Shown here: positions 20,508 through 31,266 of the stretch, one piece after another
Layout of the letters: every line of letters begins with the position of its first letter
Numbering within the stretch: the first letter of the stretch is position 1
NCBI GenBank assembly: GCA_963576735.1
Contig: OY755173.1
Coordinates: 18,074,873 to 18,138,872 of the forward strand
Origin: Bedellia somnulentella
Lineage: Eukaryota > Arthropoda > Insecta > Lepidoptera > Bedelliidae
Length of the DNA stretch: 64,000 bases
Direction of reading: 5' to 3'
Notes under the pieces: model-generated
Databases searched by the model: none
What the model saw: the letters and a program-made list of their open reading frames with translations, nothing else
Told to the model about the DNA's origin: nothing
Made by a program: the position numbers and the translations under genes

Positions 20508-20960
20508 TACGTACATACATATACTCTCGGCTATAAATCCCTTGAAAGGGTAGCCAGAGCTTTGGAATGAGAAATTCCTCAGCCACTTTTGGAAGTTGAG
20601 TGGGGTAAAGATAGTAATAATAAATGTTTTTGGTGACGGGTCTCCAACCACATACATACATACATACATATACTCACGCCATTAGTTCCCATTGGGGTAG
20701 GCAGAGACTATTGATCGCCACTTCGCACGATCCTGACAAACCTCTCTAGCTTCGTTTACATCCATCAATCTTTTCATACATGCTCTTTTATTCTTCATAC
20801 TTCGGACGCCAGCCTTTTTGAGCACACTCTCAATTTCTCCAACCACATCGCCCAAAAATCACTCAAAAAGCCCTTACACCCTTAGTCGCCTCCTACGATA
20901 ACCCGCGGGTAGAAATGGGGTAGTGTTATTTCAACCCGACACTAAACGGCACTATTCTGA
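20508..20960 (-). mobile_element. SINE-A copy split by an RTE insertion
   Basis: 5' and 3' parts at 20508-20653 and 20836-20950 join across the RTE fragment; the duplicated tctccaaccacat lies in both parts. Confidence 0.83.
20654..20835 (-). mobile_element. RTE LINE insertion, 182 bp, with 13-bp target duplication
   Basis: Minus-oriented RTE 3' end (CGCCATTAGTTCCCATTGGG...CTCGATTTC-side truncation). tctccaaccacat is present at 20641-20653 and 20836-20848. Confidence 0.85.
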
Positions 20961-21626
20961 CTTTAAAATTGTACGGAATTGCAGCCGTGTGTTATTTTTT
21001 CTATGAAATGAAATCGATAGTATATAACTATTCAATTCACATTAGAAAAATATTGCCAATGATGCAATTCTGAAAAATAAAACACAATTAAAACTCCGTA
21101 TTGGGTATATAACTTTAGCTTTGTATAATTGGCGAACTTTCAAAGCCATCATGTCATCTGTACTCCGCCATATATACGCCATTCTGATTCAGCAAGTTTT
21201 TTTTTACTATATCTGCTATTTAAATACATAACACTTGAAAATATTTTGCTATGAATACAATAGAGATATAAGGGAGAGCTTTTTTTCTGAGTTTCTTCAG
21301 AAACGAATTACTATAATTACTACTTTATCATTTTAAGGGTTCCGTACCCTGAAAAAAAGGCTAGGAGGACTGGTGTGGCAGCTGGGTCTAAGGTTTATAA
21401 GCTTTTGTGTCGGTAGGTTTCGATACTTTCTTTTTTGCGGTGTTCACAAGCTTTATCTTTCGAGAGATACATTGGTAAGAGGCCTCATAGTCATGGCTAT
21501 AAATAAAGGTCGATTTTTTTCCTGGTGCAAAGACTCCTGAAATATTTACTTCATCTTCCTAAGCACACTTTAATTGCTTTTAACGTTGTTCACACTAAGA
21601 AAATACGAATAATATTTTTATTAAAA
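20961..21626. other. no gene recognised
   Basis: AT-rich spacer without motifs I can support. Confidence 0.35.
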
Positions 21627-21812
21627 AAAACATTTACGGCTATAAATTCTAAAATAGAGTAGCCAGTATTAAGAATTTGTATTAACTCAGCCATAATTAG
21701 AATGTAAAAGATGATAGTGATTGGTAACCATAAGAACACATTAAAAGAGCCAAGACCTTTTACGACATCCATGGAAAATATTAGCGTTATTCTAAGCCGA
21801 TAACATACATTT
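21627..21812 (-). mobile_element. degenerate SINE-A
   Basis: TTTACGGCTATAAATTCTAA, AGAGTAGCCAG, CATAATTAGAATG, TTCTAAGCCGATAACATAC remain recognisable. Confidence 0.6.
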
Positions 21813-22340
21813 TTACCTGAACAAGAAAGCAAAATTAGTTTTAAGACTAAACCACACTTTTCTACCTTCACAAACTATATAAACTTTGACCCACTAAACA
21901 ATCTAACAAATGGTATTTCAAACGAGTTTAAATCGACAAATAGTAGCATAGTATCCCGCCACAGTCGAAGGAACGGGTAAGTTAATCTAACTTTTGTTTG
22001 CAAAGTGGCTGCTTCACTATGCACCACCCGCCGTCGCACGTTTGTCTGCAAATTCAATTAACGTGTTTGCTGAATAAATGCTAAGAAAATTATATTGCAA
22101 GAAATATAACAACGAGCCATCTGTTTGAATTTGATTCACATCGCCCCGAAGGCATGTTTCGAAAAGTGAATTTTAATTGAATGCACGATTCAAAGTAAAA
22201 CATGAGTTTTCCATTATGTTCGAATATTTATGTACAGATATTTTAGATTTTTATGCACACACGTAAATTAAGTTAGCTTCATAGTAAGAACATTAATATT
22301 TTGAAGAATATAACAAAACTACTTACCTGGTTTAAATCTT
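21813..22340. other. no gene recognised
   Basis: AT-rich spacer; a GC-richer patch at 22010-22045 has no recognised motif. Confidence 0.3.
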
Positions 22341-22345
22341 TTTTT

Positions 22346-22862
22346 TCAGGAAAACCTCATGTCGGGATTATTACTAATAAATAAAGAATAAATAAAGGAA
22401 AGAAAAAATTAATTAATCAAACGTGTAAAAGAAATAAAGGATAGAAGAATTTCGCGGTGGCAGCCATTGACACGGTAGCTCAATTGGCAGAGCGACGGGG
22501 TCGTATACCCGAGGTCGCCGGTTCGATTCCCGCCTGTTATTTATTAGTAATAATCCCTACATGAGGTTTTCATGAAAAAAAGGTTTAAATTATGTGATAG
22601 TTAGGCGTTTTCAACATTTGCATTCTATCTGAAAAGGTAGACAAGTGGCCTTCCGAATCCGTAAAATTTCGGAGGTAGGAAACGCAAACACTACTAAAAC
22701 GTGTAAAAGAAATAAAGGATAGAAGAATTTTGCGCTGGCAGCCATTGACACGGTAGCTCAATTGGCAAGAGCGACGGGGGCGTATACCCGAGGTCACGGG
22801 TTCGAATCCCGCCTGTGTCGAAATTTTTCTTTCCTTTATTTACTCTTTATTTATTACTATTT
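22346..22862 (+). mobile_element. two SINE-B copies in tandem/inverted arrangement
   Basis: The tRNA-like heads at 22468-22538 and 22745-22821 (GACACGGTAGCTCAATTGGC and GGGTTCGAATCCCGCC) are both + strand, with a shared 5' leader (GTGTAAAAGAAATAAAGGAT AGAAGAATTT). The CATGAAAACCTCATG end lies inverted at the left edge. Confidence 0.78.
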
Positions 22863-22894
22863 ACCCTTACTCATTATATATCTTAAAATAGCAA

Positions 22895-23112
22895 TAGCCC
22901 GTGTCTTTCCAAGGTTGTCCTAAGAGGAGTCTCAAGAAATTGGGGCTTTTTATGTGATTGTTGGAGGGTGAGATTGAAAACCTACCACCAAGAACCTTTT
23001 TTACAATAATTTCCCAACTCAACTTCTATAAGTGGCTCAAAAATTTCTTATTCCAAAGCTCCAGCTACCTCTTTTTGAGATTCTGAGCCGAGATCATGTA
23101 TGAATGTATGTT
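22895..23112 (+). mobile_element. degenerate SINE-A
   Basis: AGAGGAGTCTCAAG, TTTTTATGTGATTGTTGG, CCCAACTCAACTTCTATAAG, GAGCCGAGATCATGTATG are weakly conserved. Confidence 0.55.
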
Positions 23113-23312
23113 TTTATCCAGCTGATTAACGCTGATGAAGAAAAACCCAGCTGAGCCATATTGTCAGATTACAGTGTATTCACACAAAATTCTCTGTCAA
23201 GACAGAAAGTAGGAACACTGTAAAACGTGTAAAACGTACAAAATGTTACGCGATGTTTATTAGTACCTAAGCCTACCCTTTGGGGATATACGTACGTTCA
23301 TGTTATCATCTA
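23113..23312 (+). mobile_element. degenerate SINE-D
   Basis: GCTGAGCCATATTGTCAGATTACAGTGTATTC and CCTTTGGGGATATACGTACG match the body and end of SINE-D; the head is lost. Confidence 0.55.
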
Positions 23313-24109
23313 CTTGTTTATCATATAAGCATCATTTTTCTTGTTGTTATTTTATTAATTAGTTAAGCCTTCTGTTTCTTTGTTGTTTTCGGTGTTTTTA
23401 ATTTTTATGCATATGTGGGAGCTTGTTATTGGCCTATTTCTGCCTATGTAATAATTTTATTTTGTAAATTTAGCTGTAAGCCCCCCAAAGATAATAAAAT
23501 AAAATAAAAATAAGATGGATGCCACCATAGAAAAATATAGTATTTTTATTTTTCCTGCTTTACTCTTCATACTCGTAACTTACTATGCAGGCAACGCATA
23601 CATATTTGATTCATAATGGAGATTCTGTCCAAAAGAATCAGCCATACCTCTTTCCAACTTCCATTAACCCCTAAATGCGAAGGTAATCCCATTTCTACAA
23701 AACTTAACCCGTCACCCAACATTCTACTTTAAAACTAGGCCGTCTCAACTTTTGGATGGAAATTTATCTCAATTTTCACGTACTAAAGTCATTACGTGAG
23801 CCAGTGAAGTTATCAGGACTTTCATTGCTTAGTTGACATCATTAATTTGGATTTGCTGGAAAAGTTAGATTAGCTTTAGCCTTGCTAGACCATATACCCA
23901 CATTAGGAAGTGCACTCTTAATGTCTTACAAACTTGGCCTCGATAAATGCAAATAGAAGCGAATCCGATACTTTTTTGTTTGTAAAACTAACACTAAGAC
24001 AACGTTAGAACTATAAACGTTGGCAATACTATATATTTTATTTGTATTACGACGTTAATAGTAGCCGGGACCCAAAGATTAAATTGGTTTTTTAAGAACA
24101 AGTTTGTAA
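23313..24109. other. no gene recognised
   Basis: About 800 bp with no supported frame or repeat family. A LINE-tail-like AATAAAATAAAATAAAAATA occurs at 23490-23512. Confidence 0.35.
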
Positions 24110-24556
24110 GATAGTAAGTAGAGTGAATGCAGTAGAAATGAGATCCCTCAGAAAAGTGTGTAATGTAAGGTTATGTGATCGTGTGAGGAATGATGTGATT
24201 CGTGAAAGGTGTGGTGTAAAAGATGATATTGTTAGAAAGATAGAAAAAGGAATGTTGAGATGGTTTGGGCACATAGAGAGGATGGATGACAGTAAATTGG
24301 TGAAAGGGATATATAGAGCCAATGTGGAAGGTAATGTTAGTAGAGGACGACCTCGGAGGACACATTTGGATCAAATAGAAAATGTGCTCAAAAAGGCAGG
24401 TGTCCGCAGTATGAAGAATAAAAGAGCATGTATGAAAAGATTGATGGATGTAAACGAAGCCAGAGAGGTTTGCCAGGATCGTACAAAGTGGCGATCGATA
24501 GTCTCTGCCTACCCCAATGGGAACTAACGGCGTGAGAATATGTATGTATGTAAGTT
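24110..24556 (+). mobile_element. 5'-truncated RTE LINE with intact C-terminal frame
   Basis: The frame from 24120 to the stop at 24527 encodes the RTE RT C-terminal domain: VNAVEMRSLRKVCNVRLCDR, GMLRWFGHIERM, VSRGRPRRTHLDQ, WRSIVSAYPNGN, then GGCGTGAGAATATGTATGTATG tail. The RWFGHxxRM...GRPRxT signature is typical of RTE-clade retrotransposons. Only the last 134 codons remain. Confidence 0.88.
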
Positions 24557-24562
24557 TGTAAG

Positions 24563-24802
24563 ATGTACATAAATACATATAGTTATGGCCATAAATCCCA
24601 AAAAGGGGTAGCCAGAGCTTTAGAGCTACAAACTCCTCAACCACATTTGGAAGTTGATCGGGGAGAAGATGGTAGAAATAGAGTATCGTTATTGATGGGT
24701 CTCTAACCGCAACTCCCAAAAATCACTTAAATAAGCTTCATACGACACCCGTGGGTAGAAAGGGATTGTGACATTCTAAGCTGGCACCACACGGCAAGAT
24801 AT
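24563..24802 (-). mobile_element. SINE-A copy
   Basis: ATAGTTATGGCCATAAATCC to CTAAGCTGGCACCACACGGC; moderately diverged. Confidence 0.75.
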
Positions 24803-25269
24803 GTATAAGATGACCGATGTATATTACTAGCTAAAAAAATACTTCCTGTATTCTTCCACTATCTCACAAAAAAACTGTTTAAATATTCCCCTGGTTTTTT
24901 TTTTAAAACTATATACACATTACGCAGATCATACTTAAGTATACAGAAATAGATGTAAGGATTGTTTTCACATAACAGCGAACGGGATAGCAATTACAGT
25001 TAATGTTAACCCTTATCTTACCACATAAGAAGTAGTATTTAAAGCCTTTACAGTGACGTGTAACTAAACGAGAACAGAATCCCATTTTCCTGATAGTAAA
25101 GTGGCGCCATCTAAAGCGCGCGGTGTAAATGGCCGCGCAGCCGCTTACGGGTTACCGTAGGCTTAATAGCATCAAATAAATCTGGATGCTTTTTGCTTTT
25201 TCCACTCACATTTTTTCGTGCTATCCGTTCTGAGGCTGAATTCTGCGCATTTCACAAAATAAAGTAACA
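24803..25269. other. no gene recognised
   Basis: Includes a GC-richer patch (25100-25160, GGCGCCATCTAAAGCGCGCG) of unknown nature. Confidence 0.35.
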
Positions 25270-25508
25270 TACATTCATATACTCACGGCTATAAATCTCT
25301 AGAAAGGGTTACCAGAGCTTCGGAATAAGACATTCCTTAGCCACTTTTGGAAGAAAGAAGAAGAAGAAGTGGGGAGACGATTTTAATATAAAGATTCTTG
25401 CTGATGGGTCTCCAACCGCATCGCCTAACAATCACTTGAAAGCTCCAATACCCTTAGTTGCCTCTTAGGAACACCCACGGGTAGAAATGGAGTAGTGATA
25501 TTCTGATG
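25270..25508 (-). mobile_element. SINE-A copy with (AGA)n insertion
   Basis: Standard SINE-A interrupted at 25348-25370 by an AGAAGAAGAAGAAG stretch. Confidence 0.8.
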
Positions 25509-25841
25509 TATGGATGTATATTACTAGCTTAAATCATACTTTCTCTATTCTAAAAACACTGTCAAAATATTGTCTTAGTTACTCTTATAAAACTATATGC
25601 AATTTATGTGCCCTCCTAAGCACGAAATCACCTTAACATTCGGATTATCATGTAATTCCAGCCTGCACTATTCTACCAAAGTGGGATATGTTAAGTTAAC
25701 ATAACAATTTGGAAATGGAACCAGATACCTCCGGATTGTGAACCGAACGCTCTACCCCACCACTAGACAAAAGAGGCAGTTCAAACTTATTTTCACTAAA
25801 GGTAATTATGTATAATAATAACAATTCAATTGTATTTTATG

Positions 25842-26082
25842 CCGCGTAGTGCCGGCTTGGAATGTCACTACCCCTTTCTACCTAAGGGTGTCATAAGAGG
25901 CGACCAATGGTATGGGGTTTTTTTAAGTGATTTTTGGCGATGCGGTTGGGGACCCATTACCAACAATACTTTATTTCTACCATCTTGTTCCCTATTAACT
26001 TCCAAATATGGCTGAGGAGTTTCTATCTCTAAAGCTCTGGCTACCCCGTTTTGGGACTTATAGCCGTGAGTATATGTATGTA
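25842..26082 (+). mobile_element. SINE-A copy
   Basis: CCGCGTAGTGCCGGCTTGGAAT to GACTTATAGCCGTGAGTATATG(TATG); + strand. Confidence 0.85.
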
Positions 26083-26182
26083 TTCTTGTACGAACTACGT
26101 TGCATTTACTCAAGGCATCTTGGTGACCAATAGATGAACATTAAAAAGCGTGAGCATTATTTTAATGCAATAATAGTAATCA

Positions 26183-26345
26183 ATCAAGGAAAGAAAAATT
26201 TTAACATTAGCAGAACTTGAACTCGCGACATCCTTGTCTACGCCCCGGTCGCGCTGCCAACTGAGCTATGGTGCCAAGTAGCCCCTTGTTACTTTCTTTC
26301 CTTTATTGATTAGTAAAATACTCCCCCAATGGGGTTTCATGCACA
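26183..26345 (-). mobile_element. diverged SINE-B
   Basis: Minus-strand head GGCACCATAGCTCAGTTGGC with B box AGTTCAAGTTC, flanked by the AAGGAAAGAAAAATTTT and CTTTCCTTTATTGATTAG parts. Confidence 0.68.
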
Positions 26346-27404
26346 ACACAGTCTAAATAATGCAATTATGTTGAAAACTACAAAATAAAACGTTTATTTG
26401 GTTCAAAATGTAATGTTGCTGTAGTGCTCGTAATAAAAACGCAAAATGGCAAGTTCAATGAACAGAATTACTCTAAATTGTTAAACACAAATCAGCAGAA
26501 TTGAAGCACATAGGTCTTTTACCGGCTTATTTTATTACCTTAAAGGTTTCAAATTGCTAAACTAAGTACCTAGTGGTTAACGAGGAGTCCATATATTTTT
26601 ATGGGCTCAAAATAAATAATTTCAGGGTCAGCATAATGTGAGCTGACGTTTTTATCGAGTGCTTGAGGTTAGAAAAAAAACTGAATGGAGAAGCATAGTG
26701 CTTCAAAGTTTATTTTTAGAGTTCTATAACAAAAAGGGGAAACAACGGGACTCTATTATTATGATTTTGAAGCACGCTAGTAACTATATCGTGAGCTTTT
26801 CAGTTAAAATGAGATAAAGATCTGAGATAAATACTTTGTAAGTGTAAAAGATAAATGTAGCTGTTTTATTATGATTTTTAGCTAAAACGATAAGCGTGCT
26901 ACGACGACTGCAGGTAAATCTAATAGAGCGCGATACTAAGACAGTTGAAAATTTCAAAGAACAACGTATTGTTGACGGTAAAGGAGAACTTCAGAGGAGG
27001 TCCTTATGACTGAATTTTGCAACGTCATTTGACAGGGCGTTCTTACCAAACTACAGAAGGTCTGTCCCTCATCACGTGAATACGACCTTCCCAACAAGAA
27101 GTGACTACCAGTACGCGATTTTTAGAAGAATTGGGGCATATGATACCCTTTTGGGGATAAACGTCGTAAACGATATGTCGATATATGTCATTGGAATTGT
27201 ATGGAGTTGTCTTTTTTCAGGTTTTCAGGTCGAAGCTGACAAATGGCATGACCTAAAAGCACCAATACAAAGGCAGTGATAACGTTCAGCATAAAAGCCT
27301 CATGTTCAACTACAATGAGTAATTTATCATGTTCTGGCTTTGATTGTTCCTTCAATTAGTCGAGTTTCTGCGGGTATTCGTAAAATGCAAACTTACCTTC
27401 CTAT
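26346..27404. other. no gene recognised
   Basis: About 1 kb. The frame 27076-27279 has a hydrophobic middle but no motif; not called as a gene. Confidence 0.35.
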
Positions 27405-27487
27405 AATTTAAATCTTTTTGTTCATGAAAACCTCATGTGGTGTATTACTAATAAATAAAGAATAAATAAAGGAATTTCCTTCCGAAT

Positions 27488-28020
27488 GAGAGGTTTTCTT
27501 TTTGAGAAATAAAAAAACAACATAGTTCCCTAGAGCTCTATAGATGGCGTTGATGTAACTACGTTACTTACTTCAAACTTTCTTCGTGGCGTCAGTCTAG
27601 TTGCTACAATAATTTCGCCAATGTCAACTTTTAAAACATGTGTCACATCACCATGTACCCATTGCGCTTTTACGATTTTCACCTTTAGGAGAAAATGTAT
27701 TCCTTCATTTTTACATAAATCTACAAGGCACAGACTCCACTCCTTTTTTTCTAGGGTCATTTTCTTTTTGGCGAGTGAAAATAACAAAAAGAATGTTAAA
27801 TATAAATACCGTCTTTGTTTATTTACTTTTAAGCTATCTTGGTTTAAACTGATATTTATTTAGACTATCAAATCAGAACGTTTTTATGTACGTTCCGTTT
27901 TACGATATCATTACATCCAAGTGTGAAAAACGTTCCGTTCCTACCAGTAACATAGCAAGTCTGGCGCCATCTATCCTGAGAACAGGGAAGAAGAAAAAAA
28001 GAAAAAATGGAAAACCTCTC
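27488..28020. mobile_element. 533-bp DNA element with GAGAGGTTTTC inverted ends
   Basis: Termini GAGAGGTTTTC and GAAAACCTCTC are inverted, flanked by AT (27486-27487 and 28021-28022). The left end also shows TTTTTGAGAAATAAAAAAAC and the right end an A-rich stretch. It carries an 85-codon minus-strand frame (27530-27787). Superfamily unknown. Confidence 0.68.
27530..27787 (-). CDS. hypothetical 85-aa frame inside the 533-bp element
   Basis: Lys/Val-rich frame (LVDLCKNEGIHFLLKVKIVK, VGEII-like VDIGEIIVATRLTPRRKF) with no known motif that I can name. Its continuity inside an inverted-repeat element suggests a remnant of the element's protein, but chance cannot be excluded. Confidence 0.25.
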   Translation of the reverse strand: MLFSLAKKKMTLEKKEWSLCLVDLCKNEGIHFLLKVKIVKAQWVHGDVTHVLKVDIGEIIVATRLTPRRKFEVSNVVTSTPSIEL

Positions 28021-28216
28021 ATTAGTAAAAAATTCGGAGGTAGGAAACGCAAACACTTAAAACGTGTAAAATAAATAAAGGATAGAAGAATTCCGCGCAG
28101 GCAGCCATTGACGCGGTAGCTCAATTGGCAAGAGCGACGGGGACGTATACCCGAGGTCGCGGGTTCGAATCCCGCCTGTGTCGAAATTTTTCTTTCCTTT
28201 ATTGATTACCTTCCGA

Positions 28217-28427
28217 TACATACATACATCCATATACTCACGGCCATAAATTATAAAAAAAGGGGTAGCCAGAGCTTTAGATCAAGCAACTTCTCAGCCA
28301 CATTTGGCAGTTGACAGGGGACTAGATGGTAGAAATAAAGTATCGTTGATGATGGGTCTCCCTTCAACCGCATCGCCAAAAAACGGGGTAGTGCTATTCT
28401 AAGCTAATACTACACAACTATTCATTT
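28217..28427 (-). mobile_element. SINE-A copy, internally deleted
   Basis: CCATATACTCACGGCCATAA to TTCTAAGCTAATACTACACA; the CTTAGTCGCC segment is missing. Confidence 0.75.
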
Positions 28428-28431
28428 AAAA

Positions 28432-28682
28432 TACATACATACATACATATACTCACGGCTATAAATCCCATGAAGGGGTAGCCAGAGCTAGGGAATTAGA
28501 AATTCTTCAGCCACTTTTGGAAGTTGCGTGGGGAAAAGATGGTGAATAAAGGTTTTTGGTGATTGGTCTCCAACCGCATCGCCCAAAAATCCCTTAAAAG
28601 CCCTAATACCGTAAGTCGCCTCTTACGTACACCCACCGGAAGAAATGGGGTAGTGCTATTCTAAGCCGACACTGCACAGCAA
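28432..28682 (-). mobile_element. SINE-A copy
   Basis: (CATA)n TATACTCACGGCTATAAATC to AAGCCGACACTGCACAGC, close to consensus. Confidence 0.87.
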
Positions 28683-29047
28683 AATATCATTATTAAAACG
28701 TAAAATAAAGTATTGGTGCTGAATTGTTAAATAACACAACTGCCCTTGAAAAGCTCCTTACTTTTAGTCGCCTCGTACGCCCCCAAAACCTTATATTGCT
28801 AGCTGGCAATTAAAATCTTAAACTTGTTACTTTACCCTTAATTTATTAAATGAAAATAAAATGGGAAAGTATGATGAATTTCTTAGCCTAAACTAAAATA
28901 GAAAAAAACATCTGGTCAAACGATATTTTTTTTCAGCTGACACTTTTTATGTGTGAACTATTTTGAAAATTACAATATTTTAGATAGGCATTCCATAGGC
29001 AAAGTTGTTTAGTTTGATGTCTTTTATCAATTTAAAATATAGTAAGG
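28683..29047. other. no gene recognised
   Basis: AT-rich spacer. Confidence 0.3.
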
Positions 29048-29225
29048 CTATGTTTTAAAAACGAGGTCGAGGCCAATTGTGGGTTGGCAGACGAACGACT
29101 ACTACCGTAAAAGTAGCCGGGACCGACGGCTTAACGTGCCCTCCGTAGCACGGATTCATCTTAATTTTCGGATAATCAGATGATTCAAGCCTGCAATATC
29201 CTTCCAGACTAAGCTAAATCTTACA
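29048..29225 (-). mobile_element. SINE-C fragment
   Basis: CCGGGACCGACGGCTTAACG, CGGATAATCAGATGATTCAAG and CTGCAATATCCTTCCAGACT match the minus strand of the core and 5' part. Confidence 0.78.
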
Positions 29226-29230
29226 AAAAA

Positions 29231-29736
29231 TTAAAAAACACTAAAAAACACGCTTTTATAAGTGCACTTAAAAGTCAAAAATAAATTATGGGTCGTTCAA
29301 GTTGTCTCTATTTCTGGGCTGAAGTGTAAACTATGTGCTTTTAATTATAATATTTGATTGTAAAAGCGTGGGGCGCTGAAGCAGGAAAAACTTTCTTGTA
29401 AACAAATACACGAACAAGAACTCTACATTTTGCCACTGTTGACTAGTACTTTGAACAGACTGTTTAATATAGAGCCTCTAACTAGTGGTTCTGCCACTCT
29501 AGTTAGAGTGCCGATCTCTGTAACCTGCTTCCCGAAACATCGCTTAACTTGATTTCTTAGCAAGGTAAACAAAAAATCTTTCCTTTTCCAGCGCCCCACA
29601 CTTTTACAATCAAATATTATAATTAAAAGCACATAGTTTACACTTCAGCCCAGAAATAGAGACAACTTGAACGACCCATAATTTATTTTTGACTTTTAAG
29701 TGCACTTATAAAAGCGTGTTTTTTAGTGTTTTTTAA
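29231..29736. mobile_element. TTAA-flanked foldback element with 148-bp arms
   Basis: Arms 29231-29378 and 29589-29736 are reverse complements with a single visible mismatch (C/T in GTAAAAGCGTGGGG). The outermost four bases on each side are TTAA, and the ends proper read AAAACACTAAAAAACACGC. The 210-bp centre contains no coding frame of note. TTAA flanks suggest piggyBac-like or Kolobok-like mobilisation, which is inference. Confidence 0.83.
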
Positions 29737-29944
29737 ACTATTAATTTATTTTATGCTTTTTAATCTTTGCTAATGGCATATTTTAAACATTTATTTCAAA
29801 TAGACGAATGAGCTCGCATCCTCTCCATCTCCGACATGACATTTTTAACTACCCTCATGCCATTCAGCCCTCGGCACGTTTCTCACCTTGGCTTGGGTGG
29901 GATCTTTAACAAGCTACTACCCCATTTACACGTCAATATATATC

Positions 29945-30262
29945 GTAGTAGCGCCTGTAGCTCAGTTGGACTGATGTGATCGTATTTACAAGTTAAGCAA
30001 CGCGAGCTGCGGTCCGTCCACGGATGGGTAACCGCCTAGTGGTATTTATCTCGGGCGCTACCGTGCTTCGCAAGGCACGTAAAGCCGTTGGTGCCGGTTG
30101 TTATCGTAAGATAGCAGTCGTCAAGCTTTGTCAGAGACCCAAACGGGCGGCTTGATAACATCTAACGGTAAGGTGACCACTAGCCTTACAAACCTCCACT
30201 AACCCGGCTGGCCCCCGTGGTGAAGTATGGCTGTAGCCGCGAGTGACTTATTTAAACTTTAA
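29945..30262 (+). mobile_element. 5S-rRNA-headed SINE sharing the SINE-C core
   Basis: After a tRNA-like TAGCTCAGTTGG (29957), the segment 29988-30042 (AAGTTAAGCAACGCGAGCTG, GGATGGGTAACCGCC) matches the 3' half of 5S rRNA, including its internal promoter region. The SINE-C core follows (CGTGCTTCGCAAGGCACGTA, AGCCGTTGGTGCCGGTTG) and then a distinct 3' part. Not a 5S gene: it lacks the 5' half and the terminal stem. Confidence 0.78.
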
Positions 30263-30659
30263 ACACTTACCAGGCACGTGGCTGGCAGGGGTGGCGTTCG
30301 AACTCTCGAGAGTTTATTGATGAATCACAGCGCAGGCTTACACTTTTCACCATAGGTCCATAGATAAATGTGGTTCAGTCCTTTTTCATCACTTTGTGGG
30401 GGAAATAGACTTGATTCGGAATTTATTTGGTCACTTTTATACGAACGTGTGCACTCACATCGGCGTGTTGAGAAAAAGAGACTCGCGGAAACGGATGTAG
30501 TTGTAAGACGTCAGACGTCAATGTTGCCAGTTTCCCGCATCAACGAGGTAGTGTTAGAGAAAATAAGCCACATGAAATAAATCTATTTCTAACGTGAATT
30601 AAAAAGTATGTAAAATATGTTTTGTTGTCTTGTGCACACCTAATAAAGAAAATTATAAA
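30263..30659. other. no gene recognised
   Basis: A 70-codon frame (30368-30580) has no motif and is not called. Confidence 0.3.
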
Positions 30660-30745
30660 CTAATTTGTTCCAGTACGGAACAATGGCTAATACCTTCCTC
30701 ACGGAAGAGACCCGTGCCCAGCAGTGGGACGTTATGGGTTGGTAA
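30660..30745 (+). mobile_element. LINE C-terminal fragment
   Basis: TCACGGAAGAGACCCGTGCC CAGCAGTGGGACG is a common terminal stretch of lepidopteran LINE ORFs; too short to place in a family. Confidence 0.45.
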
Positions 30746-30776
30746 CGATACATCGTATGCTAATATTCATAATGAA

Positions 30777-31266
30777 GTTCCAGTTCAAATCTTCCGGCTC
30801 CATGATCAGATTAGTTCGATAGTACCATATTATTGTATTCAGACCTTGGAACCTAATCGTGGTCAAAGTTCATTACAAGACCTTTCTAACAAGTCCAAAT
30901 ACGGCTATAATACGATCATCCATCATTAAGTTCCAGTTAATATCTTCCGGCTCCATCATAAGATGAGCTCGACAGTACCATATTATTGTATTCAGACCTT
31001 GAAACCTAATAGTGGTCAAGGTTCATTACAAGACCTTTCTAACAAGTCCAAACACGGCTATGATACGATATTTCATCATGGAATGCTAGTGCCTATCTTC
31101 CGGCTTCATCATCAGACCTTGAAACCTAATCATGGTCAACGTTCATTACAAGACCTTTTTAACAAGTCCAAACACGGCTATGATACGATCATCCATCATG
31201 AAGTTCCAGTTCATATCTTCCGGCTCCATCATCAGATCAGCTCGACAGTACCATATTATTGTATTG
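30777..31266. repeat. 153-bp tandem repeat, about 3.4 units
   Basis: Units start at 30777, 30930, about 31083 and 31203, each with GTTCCAGTT...ATCTTCCGGCTCCATCATCA...GTACCATATTATTGTATTCA...TTCATTACAAGACC...AACAAGTCCAAACACGGCTA. Unit 3 lacks about 33 bases. The unit length is a multiple of three and the + frame is open apart from one TAA, but no known protein is recognised. Confidence 0.82.

Larger units (their letters stand above)
27405..28205 (+). mobile_element. SINE-B pair interrupted by a DNA transposon
   Basis: The SINE-B left part ends CCTTCCGAAT at 27487 and resumes ATTAGTAAAAAATTCGGAGG at 28021. The + strand tRNA-like head is at 28108-28180 (GGTAGCTCAATTGGCAAGAG, GGGTTCGAATCCC). Confidence 0.75.

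Noticed and set aside
22745..22821. tRNA gene candidates (also 10100-10180, 13605-13672, 28108-28180, 15517-15590, 60700-60775)
   Set aside because: A and B boxes are present but the anticodon stem-loop is irregular, and the same sequence recurs with SINE bodies and target duplications; they are tRNA-derived SINE heads.
24171..24719. 182-aa minus-strand frame
   Set aside because: Antisense to the RTE C-terminal frame and a SINE-A copy.
29988..30042. 5S rRNA gene
   Set aside because: Only the 3' half matches, it lacks the closing stem, and it continues into a SINE core.
30777..31266. CRISPR array
   Set aside because: Direct 153-bp units without spacers, in a eukaryotic genome.
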